DNA of 5,481 bases, from positions 1-5,481 of the forward strand of contig DATAYF010000489.1 in NCBI GenBank assembly GCA_036272735.1, given 5' to 3'. Of this stretch, positions 1 to 4,826 are shown one piece after another. Each line of letters opens with the position of its first letter. The stretch's first letter is position 1. A program made the translations under genes and the position numbers. Under the pieces are notes generated by a model. The model ran no database searches, was not told where the DNA came from, and saw only the letters and a program-made list of their open reading frames with translations. This DNA is from DATAYF01 sp036272735 (GTDB taxonomy: Bacteria > Chloroflexota > Ktedonobacteria > Ktedonobacterales > Ktedonobacteraceae).

Positions 1-477
1 CTGGCAACGTTGTCCACACCAGCTGTGGCACCGTTTCGGCCAGCACGCGCAAGCTCTCCTCGCTTGCTTTGAGCTGCTGCTCCGTCCGCTTCCGGTCCTC
101 AATATCGGTGCCGGTGCCAAACCACTTGACGACCTGGCCGGTTTCATCGCGCATTGGCACGGCGCGAGTTAAGAACCAGCGATACGCTCCCGTCTGGCTC
201 TGTTTGAGACGCTGTTCGTGCTCAAATAGGGCTCCCGTCTCCAGGGCATACAGCCAGTGCGCCTGGTTGCGTTCCTGATCCTCAGGATGGACGGCCGGGA
301 GATACGCCCATCTGTCTGTGCCTACTCAAGCGTCAACCCAATGCAGTCCAGCCAGCGCCTGTTCGTGTAGTCGTGCAGGCCATCGGGTCGTGCTGTCCAG
401 ACCAGCTGAGGCATAGTCTCGATCAGCGTGTCACCGGACGCAGGAGTAACACGCCTGCTTTGCTTTGTCTTCGACAT
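1..477 (-). pseudogene. PAS-domain sensor kinase, N-terminal part, frameshifted; runs off left edge
   Basis: Read on the minus strand, the protein begins near 477 and has a PAS domain containing PQLVWTARPDG and RWLDCIGLTLE, then hits TAG at 322-324. In another minus-strand frame the same domain resumes at once (RWAYLPAVHPEDQERN, then YRWFLTRAVPMRDETG and VKWFGTGTDIEDRKR, the typical PAC end). A short linker (EQQLKASEESL) leads into a second PAS start (ETVPQLVWTTLP) cut off by the window edge. This PAS_3-type, multi-PAS order is usual for cytoplasmic sensor histidine kinases; the kinase core would lie beyond position 1. One missing base near 325-327 explains both the stop and the frame change: restoring a G gives LTLEVGTDRWAYL. 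It is therefore either a recent pseudogene or a sequencing error. I prefer the start at 477 (MSKTKQ) to an alternative ATG at 510, because an AAGGGG lies upstream, though 12 nt away. Kinase identity is inferred from PAS architecture only. Confidence 0.8.
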
Positions 478-792
478 TATACGGTAAATCCCCTTTTCAC
501 ATGTTCCCATCCCTGGTGGCGAAGGTGCGTACCTGCTCTGACCTCAAGAATTTTGCTTTAGACAATGTCTAATATATTCAAGGAACAAACGAGCTAGCAC
601 TTCGTATTCCCGGTCAGCTGCTTATGATTGGAGTCAAGTGCTCAGGTTTCGGAGCTGTCCCAATTTTGGTGAAAGTATACCAGCACGAGCATTTCAAAGA
701 GCTTGCGTTCGTCATCGCCCAGACCATATTTCGCTAAAAGAAACCCTCCTCATTCTGCGCTCTATCAGCGAAGTTTTAGAAGCAGTGACAGA
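478..792. other. Intergenic region between the PAS gene and the 793 ORF
   Basis: This 315-bp stretch separates two divergent reading frames. Apart from the palindrome at 558-572 and AT-rich sequence just after it (TAATATATT), I see no convincing coding frame, terminator or repeat. A plus-strand frame stays open from 703 into the ORF starting at 793, but its 703 start has no ribosome-binding site and its first 30 residues look non-natural. Confidence 0.5.
558..572. promoter_or_regulatory. Perfect 15-bp palindrome, TetR-type operator candidate
   Basis: TTAGACAATGTCTAA is a perfect dyad with 7-bp arms around a single central A. AT-rich sequence follows directly and could include a -10 element. 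The AGACA/TGTCT half-sites resemble operators bound by many TetR-family dimers. It lies about 80 bp upstream of the minus-strand PAS gene start and about 220 bp before the plus-strand ORF at 793, so it could control either. No TetR-like gene is present in this window. The regulator assignment is an inference from symmetry. Confidence 0.4.
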
Positions 793-1188
793 ATGAACAA
801 CCCGAATCAGCCCACTCTTTGCCAGCTGCTCTATGAGCTTGACGAATTGTACCATACCGCACCACTGGCAGCATATGAAACCGCGTTACAAGCGGCAGCT
901 ATGCAGGTTCAGCAAGCGCTCCCAGACCTGACGATTGCCGCTGCGGAGATCTCCACCGCAGGCAGCCAGCGTGAAGCCCACGGCGGCATACGTCATGTGC
1001 TCCTGCCACTGCCAGCACGCTCTTCTTCGCCTGGACCCGACGTACAGAGCAGTACAGAGCAGTACAGAGCAGTACAGAGCATACCCGACATTCACCCCTG
1101 TACGATGGTCACGTTGCCCGACGCCTGGCCGACCGCGCAGCGCCACGGACCGCTCAAGCGGATAGTGCTAGCCCGAAAGGTTCTGTAA
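793..1188 (+). CDS. Small unrecognised protein with an internal 10-bp tandem array
   Basis: The ORF encodes 131 residues from ATG 793. Residues 1-55 look like real protein: an amphipathic helical stretch (LCQLLYELDELYHT, then AAYETALQAAAMQVQQAL) followed by LPDLTIAAAEIS. I do not recognise the family. From about residue 75 the frame turns Ser/Pro-rich and crosses the array at 1041-1080, where it reads SSTEQYRAVQS. Beyond the array another plus-strand frame reads more naturally (YDGHVARRLADRAAPRTAQ) and stops at TAG 1206-1208, so the C-terminus given here may be the wrong one. There is no good Shine-Dalgarno before 793, although earlier in-frame starts look worse. A hairpin at 1230-1246 follows. 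It could be a real gene with a variable or frameshifted tail, or a relic. Confidence 0.45.
   Translation: MNNPNQPTLCQLLYELDELYHTAPLAAYETALQAAAMQVQQALPDLTIAAAEISTAGSQREAHGGIRHVLLPLPARSSSPGPDVQSSTEQYRAVQSIPDIHPCTMVTLPDAWPTAQRHGPLKRIVLARKVL
1041..1080. repeat. Four tandem copies of a 10-bp unit inside an ORF
   Basis: The unit AGTACAGAGC occurs three times exactly (1051-1080), preceded by one copy differing at its first base (1041-1050). Ten is not a multiple of three, so gain or loss of one unit by replication slippage changes the reading frame downstream. The array lies inside the ORF that starts at 793. Confidence 0.9.
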
Positions 1189-1229
1189 CCAGTGGGCGTA
1201 ATTTTTAGTAGAACCCTCTGCAGCAAGCC

Positions 1230-1246
1230 CCCCTCACGAAGAGGGG
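1230..1246 (+). terminator. Weak hairpin, possible terminator after the 793 ORF
   Basis: CCCCTC and GAGGGG form a 6-bp GC-rich stem with an ACGAA loop. No T-run follows on the plus strand, so intrinsic termination would be weak. An upstream GAACCCTC (1211-1218) could pair instead with GAGGGGTTC (1241-1249), with one bulge, giving a competing helix. This may be chance. Confidence 0.25.
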
Positions 1247-1382
1247 TTCCTGTATAGGTTGGTGAGCGGGCGGTGAGACCGCTGTCAAGGAAACGGGAGC
1301 ACCAGCGCGCCTGGATGGTGCTGAACAATTCCCTTGAAAAAGGACCGGGTCGACTCATGATGTCGGTTCGGCAGAAGACATC

Positions 1383-1401
1383 GTTTTGTTTGAAACACAA
1401 C
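1383..1401. promoter_or_regulatory. Imperfect palindrome just before the lipoprotein ribosome-binding site
   Basis: GTTTTGTTT and AAACACAAC flank a single G and match at 8 of 9 paired positions. The dyad ends four bases before the AAAGGAG ribosome-binding site of the 1420 gene. It could be an operator or a leader stem that affects translation. No regulator is known, and an AT-rich dyad this size could be accidental. Confidence 0.25.
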
Positions 1402-1419
1402 AGTAAAGGAGCATTTGTG

Positions 1420-1614
1420 ATGCAGAAAAGCAGCAAAAAGCGCGTTTTCGCAATCCTCTCGTGCATGTTGATCTTGGGTAGTATGTTGGTATTCCTCGCG
1501 GCTTGCGGTGGAAGCTCCACCCCTGCTTCGCCAGGAGGGGGTCAGAATAAGCAGCCTGGATATTACCTCCCGGGTGCTTTTCACCATGAGATCCAGACAT
1601 GGTGGTACCGCTAG
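1420..1614 (+). CDS. Small predicted lipoprotein
   Basis: The 64-residue product has a classic lipoprotein signal: basic start (QKSSKKR), hydrophobic stretch at about residues 9-28 and lipobox LAAC ending at Cys29. Signal peptidase II should cleave before Cys29, leaving a lipid-anchored 36-residue peptide outside the membrane. The mature part opens with a flexible GGSSTPASPGGG linker and ends PGYYLPGAFHHEIQTWWYR, with no recognised domain. The ATG at 1420 has AAAGGAG at 1405-1411, 8 nt upstream; a longer open frame back to 1273 has no such signal. The DoxX-like gene starts 56 bp downstream on the same strand, so the two are probably co-transcribed. The mature part is very short for a binding lipoprotein, so a truncated gene is possible. 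Confidence 0.65.
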   Translation: MQKSSKKRVFAILSCMLILGSMLVFLAACGGSSTPASPGGGQNKQPGYYLPGAFHHEIQTWWYR

Positions 1615-1670
1615 TAAGTCATGTGGATAAGTAGACATCCGTTCGTATGGATGAAAAGGAAAATTCTCTC

Positions 1671-2147
1671 ATGATCAGACCTATCACCTCCCAGAGCCGG
1701 GCACCGCAGCAGTCCGTCTCAAGGATCGCTCACCTGGTTCAGGTGATCGCACCTCCCGTGTTGCGCGTCACGCTAGGAATCGTGTTCCTCTGGCTCGGCA
1801 TCACGAAACTACTCGACCCTGGCCCGGTGAGGGGCGTGCTTGCGGGCTCGTATGCGTTCCTGGCCTCTGATACGATTGTGTCTATTCTAGGAGGCCTGGA
1901 AATACTCACCGCCTTGTTTCTCTTTGTCGGCGTCGGCCTGCGTTTTGTCGGAGGGCTGATCCTGCTGTTTTTTGTCGGTACCCTCTCCATCTTTTTCATA
2001 GAATCCGCATCGATGTACTCGGCTGTAGGCTTCCCCGCGCTCAATGTCACGGGAGAGTTCTTTGTCAAAGATGTGAGCCTGGCTGGCGTCGCGCTGATGC
2101 TTATCGCCCAGGATCTGGCCAGGCAAGCGAAGAAGCGCGAAAGCTAA
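1671..2147 (+). CDS. DoxX-like integral membrane protein
   Basis: The 158-residue protein has four likely membrane helices at about residues 30-48, 68-87, 91-110 and 135-147. Its pattern fits the DoxX/DUF417 superfamily: a first helix with RVTLGIVFLWLGITKLLDPG, a short second half-turn region, a central Glu in the second helix (GGLEILTALF), and a Gly-Glu-Phe-x-x-Lys-Asp motif before the last helix (GEFFVKDVSLAGVAL). Members sit in the cytoplasmic membrane; some are linked to thiol/redox homeostasis or quinol oxidase complexes, but most have no assigned reaction. I chose ATG 1671 because AAAAGGA lies 10 nt upstream (1654-1660); the earlier ATG at 1647 has no ribosome-binding site. It follows the lipoprotein gene and ends at the hairpin at 2181-2204. 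The family call is firm, the function open. Confidence 0.85.
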   Translation: MIRPITSQSRAPQQSVSRIAHLVQVIAPPVLRVTLGIVFLWLGITKLLDPGPVRGVLAGSYAFLASDTIVSILGGLEILTALFLFVGVGLRFVGGLILLFFVGTLSIFFIESASMYSAVGFPALNVTGEFFVKDVSLAGVALMLIAQDLARQAKKRES

Positions 2148-2180
2148 GCGCTCAGGCTGAAGCAGACCTGCTCTCAGCGA

Positions 2181-2204
2181 GGCACCCGTCCTCTGGCGGG
2201 TGCC
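2181..2204 (+). terminator. Hairpin terminator after the DoxX-like gene
   Basis: GGCACCCG and CGGGTGCC form a perfect 8-bp GC-rich stem around an 8-nt loop, 33 bp after the DoxX-like stop codon. A short CCTTT tract follows on the plus strand. The position and stem strength fit an intrinsic terminator, though the T-tract is modest. Confidence 0.65.
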
Positions 2205-2245
2205 CCTTTCCACTTGTCTTTGAGGAGTCACTCGATACACTCACG

Positions 2246-2267
2246 GCATACGTTAGGCATACGTTAG
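2246..2267. repeat. Two adjacent copies of an 11-bp repeat in a gene leader
   Basis: GCATACGTTAG is repeated exactly twice head-to-tail, followed by a degenerate third start (GCTTAC). The period is about one helical turn, so a protein could contact both copies on the same DNA face. It lies 36 bp before the ATG at 2304. It may be an operator or a slippage duplication. Confidence 0.6.
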
Positions 2268-2303
2268 GCTTACACCGAGACCAGGCAGAAGGAGAAAACA
2301 GTT

Positions 2304-2717
2304 ATGCCAGCCTCAAAGGGCTCCGATCTGGTCAAAAACTGGCTCGACGATCCCGCGGTCAGAGAGAGCTATGAGATACCACCTGATTCCGGGTATTGGC
2401 TTTTTATTAAAGAGGATGCGGTTCTGTTTGAAATTTACCAGCTGGTGACCTATAAAAAAGGGCAACAGAAAGCACGGCGTATCGATCAGGCGTTCACCCT
2501 GGAAGAAGCCAGAGCGATAGCACGAGCGCAGGGCGAGAGACATTTAGAACGTCGTGCGAAGCAACGTGCTGGCCCTCCCACCCCGAATCAACTGGCCTTC
2601 CTCTTTCAACAAAAGCTTCCCATTCCGCTTGACCTGACCTTTGGTCGAGCCTCTGCTCTCATTTCTGCTCTCATTAATGAGGAAATAGCCAGGTTGAAGC
2701 AAGAGCAACACCACTAG
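2304..2717 (+). CDS. Unrecognised 137-aa soluble protein with a C-terminal helix-pair motif
   Basis: The start is well supported: GAAGGAG at 2288-2294 lies 9 nt before the ATG. There is no signal peptide or membrane helix. Residues 30-75 contain an alternating beta-like stretch (GYWLFIKEDAVLFEIYQLVTY), then a basic segment (KKGQQKARRI) and LEEARAIARAQGE. Residues 92-130 (TPNQLAFLFQQKLPIP, then TFGRASALISALI) resemble the short TPxQxxxL...ASALI helix pair seen at the ends of various helicase- and phage-associated proteins. That resemblance is from memory and does not establish a function. The gene ends two bases before the stop of the convergent IS701-like fragment, so the insertion sequence may have entered just at or after its 3' end and could have altered its last residues. 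Confidence 0.7.
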   Translation: MPASKGSDLVKNWLDDPAVRESYEIPPDSGYWLFIKEDAVLFEIYQLVTYKKGQQKARRIDQAFTLEEARAIARAQGERHLERRAKQRAGPPTPNQLAFLFQQKLPIPLDLTFGRASALISALINEEIARLKQEQHH

Positions 2718-2719
2718 TC

Positions 2720-3016
2720 CTACAGTTGTAGATGGTTGGCGAGAGCGCTTCGGTGTTTGTAATGGCACAGTCGTGCAAGGGCTTGATGTGCACGTCGCCA
2801 GCATGACCAGGCCAAATAGTAGGCAAACGAGAACGACTGATTTCCTGCAAGGTGAAAGAATAACCGCCGGATTTCAGCAACACTGAGGGGGATCATCACG
2901 GGAAGATCAGCAGGAATCTGGGCTTGAGCAGAATCGCTGGCTTCTGGCTCTGTTGATTGAGCTGGCTGCTCAGACTTTTTTGTGTGCGTGTCCTTCCCCG
3001 TTCGCGCATAAGGCTG
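2720..3016 (-). pseudogene. IS701-like transposase, C-terminal fragment
   Basis: On the minus strand an open frame of 98 codons runs from an in-frame TAG at 3017-3019 to the stop at 2720-2722; it has no usable start codon. It begins with a charged, Gln/Pro-rich linker (KKSEQPAQSTEPEAS). It continues with VMIPLSVAEIRRLFFHLAG and SFAYYLAWSCWRRAHQALAR, then LCHYKHR. The pattern of PLTVPEVRRLL..., LAWS.WRRxHQAxAxxCHY is how IS701-like (DDE_5) transposases of actinobacteria and Chloroflexota commonly end. The catalytic DDE core is absent, so this is a 3' remnant. Its upstream end stops within a few bases of the MITE-like element at 3024. The sequence beyond that element (3286-3430) does not continue the protein, so this is not a simple interruption. 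The family assignment rests on recalled motifs. Confidence 0.7.
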
Positions 3017-3023
3017 CTAAAAA

Positions 3024-3063
3024 GGGTCATAACATTTTTACCCGGCAAAATTCTCGCTAAGCA
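3024..3063. repeat. Left terminal inverted repeat of the MITE-like element
   Basis: This 40-bp repeat starts GGGTCATAAC and ends CGCTAAGCA. It matches the right repeat at 38 of 40 positions in inverted orientation. Confidence 0.85.
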
Positions 3064-3245
3064 AAGAGAGAAATAGCAGACAATAGTCCTATTTTCATAG
3101 AAAAGCTGTATTCGATTGAGGCCCGTGAGCAGTCAGCGAAGCAGAAAGATGACGCTTCATCCTGGCATCTGAGATGAGAGCCAACCTTCGCGGCTGATTG
3201 AGAAGCCATGATGCATATTTTACCCTCACTGCACTAAATGCCATC

Positions 3246-3285
3246 TGCTTAGCGGGAATTTTGCCGGATAAAAATGTTATGACCC
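3246..3285. repeat. Right terminal inverted repeat of the MITE-like element
   Basis: It starts TGCTTAGCG and ends GTTATGACCC, the inverted partner of 3024-3063. Both mismatches are C/T transitions (against C3042 and T3054 on the left arm, approximately), which suggests limited decay since insertion. Confidence 0.85.
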
Positions 3286-3446
3286 CAATCTCACAGCACT
3301 GTAACTTCATCACGTAGTAATACATGAGATTACAAGGTGTGTTTAATGGCATGATCTATGGCGGTTATAAAAAAAACAAATAGCCGTGGTAGTTCCACCC
3401 TTACACATACAAGAGATTTCCCACACTATTAATGAGAGGGTACACG

Positions 3447-3848
3447 TTGAAAAGTATAAGTCAATCATATGTTCCTGTAGGTAAAAGTCCTATTGAAGGA
3501 AGTATTATCGTCCTTACCATCCTTACGGCAATCGTCCATTTCTTTCTTGCGTTCGATGGGGGAATGCCAATGGGAACATTGTCTATACTGTTCCTATTAA
3601 ATGGCATTGGCTACCTTGCCTTACTGACGGCACTCTACCTGCCATCTTTTTCCAGCATCCAACCGGTGGTACGCTGGGTCTTTATCGCCTATACCGCCCT
3701 TACTATCGTCCTCTGGGTCATCATAACGCATGCATCCTTCGACCCTTTCGAGTACATTGACAAACTTAGTGAATTTTCCCTGGTTATTCTTCTTCTGATC
3801 GAGACTTTCTTATGGAAAATCTCACGCGATGCGCAACGAGCTTATTGA
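3447..3848 (+). CDS. Small four-helix membrane protein, function unknown
   Basis: From TTG 3447 the product is 133 residues with four predicted membrane helices at about 19-36 (SIIVLTILTAIVHFFLAF), 44-65, 75-95 and 108-124, and short loops. A His in helix 1 and an Asn/Gly pair in helix 2 (LNGIGYL) are visible polar features. I do not recognise a characterised family; small membrane proteins of this shape are usually annotated as hypothetical. Start choice: the ATG at 3432 has no ribosome-binding site, while GAGAGGG (3434-3440) lies 6 nt before the TTG at 3447, so TTG is more likely. The gene stands alone between mobile-element remnants, with somewhat more AT-rich third positions than its right-hand neighbours. 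It seems intact and may be a host gene. Confidence 0.75.
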   Translation: MKSISQSYVPVGKSPIEGSIIVLTILTAIVHFFLAFDGGMPMGTLSILFLLNGIGYLALLTALYLPSFSSIQPVVRWVFIAYTALTIVLWVIITHASFDPFEYIDKLSEFSLVILLLIETFLWKISRDAQRAY

Positions 3849-4054
3849 AGAGCTAATCATTGATCCGTAAGCGAAAGTCATGCAGAACCGGACAGGGAAG
3901 TCCGTCAGAGCCAGCCAAATCGGTGGAATGGAGAGCAAAAAAGGCAGAAGTGAGGAAGAAGTGAGACCCAGCCGGGAAAAGAGGCCGAGACGCCTTCACT
4001 CGGACAAGCTGGCTTCTCCGAGAAGAGGGAGCCTATCGGCGGGGAAGCGCGAAG
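3849..4054. other. Non-coding 3' flank of the IS1182-like remnant
   Basis: This stretch lies downstream of the minus-strand transposase stop and before the membrane protein gene. A plus-strand open frame (3880-4113) exists, but its product is an Arg/Lys/Ser-rich string without protein-like pattern, so I leave it out. Short hairpins are present: CGGAC/GTCCG (3889-3904) and CTTCT/AGAAG (4013-4025). The element's outer end probably lies near 3870-3890, but its partner repeat is not in the window, so the boundary is uncertain. Confidence 0.45.
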
Positions 4055-4634
4055 TTAAGCTGTCGCGAAACCGAGTGAGGTGGCAAAGTCTGTTGAAATG
4101 CCGAACAACTTAATCGCGACTTGCCCAGAAGTTTCCGGGCGCGCATTGCGAGCGAGCCGCTCGCTCCACGAGAGGCGCAAGCGCGCCCGTTGCCTTCGGG
4201 AGAGGATCGCGTTCGTGGTGGGTGACGAAGCGGCGGGAGGCGACAGGCTCACTTCGAGGCATTGGTGCCGCACGAACTGGATCCAGGCACGCCGATGTTC
4301 TCTGCGGCTCCAATCTCGCCAGAGCAGTGGTGCGGGACCAATGGAGAGCGGATGCAGCAGCACGCTGACCTGGCGCGGCTTCGAGGTGTTGCCGCCCTGC
4401 CATTGACATTGCTCGCGCAGCGGACAAGGACGACAACTGCGGATGCTGGCTCCATGCACGATGCGCAGGCTCCCGTCAGCTTCTCTGCGCTGCTCGTGTG
4501 GGGTCAGCTTCTGGTCAGCAGAGCACCGAAGCGTTCCATCGGGCTGGAGAGCAAAGTTCTGGCCCGCGAAGCGACCGGCCTTCTATACTGAACCCACTTC
4601 TGGAGGGGCATAGCCAGAGGCAGGAGCGGTACGT
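4055..4634 (-). pseudogene. IS1182-like transposase, C-terminal half, with internal stop
   Basis: The minus-strand frame reads from about 4634 to the stop at 4055-4057. It starts RTAPASGYAPPEVGSV, then has an in-frame TAG (4583-4585), then continues KAGRFAGQNFALQPDGTLRC, ADGSLRIVHGASIRSCRPC, PLREQCQWQGG, KPRQVSVLLHPL and LLWRDWSRREHRRAW to ...ATSLGFATA. The Cys cluster CxxCPLRxxC after a short F-x-L-x-x-D-G-x-L-x-C strand segment is typical of the C-terminal region of IS1182-type DDE transposases. The N-terminal half with the first catalytic residues is missing: the frame is cut at the 21-bp inverted repeat at 4635. Residues after the internal stop look well conserved, so decay is limited. 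A GTG at 4457-4459 could be mistaken for a start, but the homologous protein clearly continues upstream of it. Confidence 0.75.
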
Positions 4635-4691
4635 GGGGTCAACGCATCCAAACCTTCGCGTACAGTTTTCAGGTTTGGATGCGTTGACCCC
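4635..4691. repeat. Perfect 21-bp inverted repeat with 15-bp spacer
   Basis: The arms 4635-4655 and 4671-4691 are exact reverse complements; the left arm starts GGGGTCAACGCATCC and the right ends GCGTTGACCCC. Only 15 bases separate them. It lies exactly where the IS1182-like frame is cut off. The shape (ends GGGGTCA...TGACCCC) is what two transposon ends with almost all of the interior deleted would look like. It could also be a stable RNA hairpin; there is no T-run on the plus strand. No target-site duplication is evident in the flanks. Confidence 0.9.
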
Positions 4692-4703
4692 AGCTAGCTA
4701 ACC

Positions 4704-4716
4704 TGTGCTCAGCACA
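4704..4716. repeat. Short perfect palindrome TGTGCTCAGCACA
   Basis: Two 6-bp arms flank a central C, upstream of the IS5-like fragment. It could be a protein-binding dyad or part of a decayed insertion-sequence end. The evidence is symmetry alone. Confidence 0.35.
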
Positions 4717-4826
4717 TCGATCTGAATCAGCCTTAGATAGTGTAAGATTGCCATCGTTTCGCCGATAAAAAAGAGAAAGGAGATGATGTCTAGAACAGCA
4801 GAAGTGGCAAAAGGAGCAAGAGACGT

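Larger units (their letters stand above)
3024..3285. mobile_element. MITE-like element with 40-bp terminal inverted repeats
   Basis: The 40 bases at 3024-3063 are the reverse complement of 3246-3285 with only two differences, both transitions. They begin GGGTCATAACATTTTTA at each outer end. The 182-bp interior has no convincing coding frame. Weak inverted similarity seems to continue inward past the repeats. Size, long TIRs and lack of coding content fit a miniature inverted-repeat transposable element mobilised in trans. No clear target-site duplication is visible (TAAAAA outside the left end, CAATCT outside the right), and the parent transposase is not in this window. It abuts the truncated end of the IS701-like fragment. 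As RNA, either strand would form a long stem. Confidence 0.75.

Noticed and set aside
69..278. Plus-strand open frame of 69 codons
   Set aside because: It is antisense to the PAC/PAS region of the minus-strand sensor, whose motifs are clear; its own product has no protein-like pattern.
1041..1080. CRISPR array
   Set aside because: Units are 10 bp and directly adjacent, without spacers, and no cas gene is present.
1092..1638. Several minus-strand frames over the lipoprotein region
   Set aside because: They are shadows of the plus-strand lipoprotein gene, which has a signal peptide, lipobox and ribosome-binding site.
3095..3352. Minus-strand 85-codon frame
   Set aside because: It crosses the right repeat and interior of the MITE-like element and its product shows no recognisable pattern.
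3880..4113. Plus-strand Arg/Lys/Ser-rich 77-codon frame, considered as a group II intron leader or small basic protein
   Set aside because: It overlaps the minus-strand transposase end, has composition bias only, and there is no intron boundary consensus or reverse transcriptase.
4151..4165. Small hairpin AGCGAG-CCG-CTCGCT as a regulatory element
   Set aside because: It lies inside conserved transposase coding sequence and is explained by Ser/Arg codons there.
4080..4591. Plus-strand frames opposite the IS1182-like transposase
   Set aside because: The minus strand carries clear transposase motifs; the plus frames are antisense products of GC-rich sequence.
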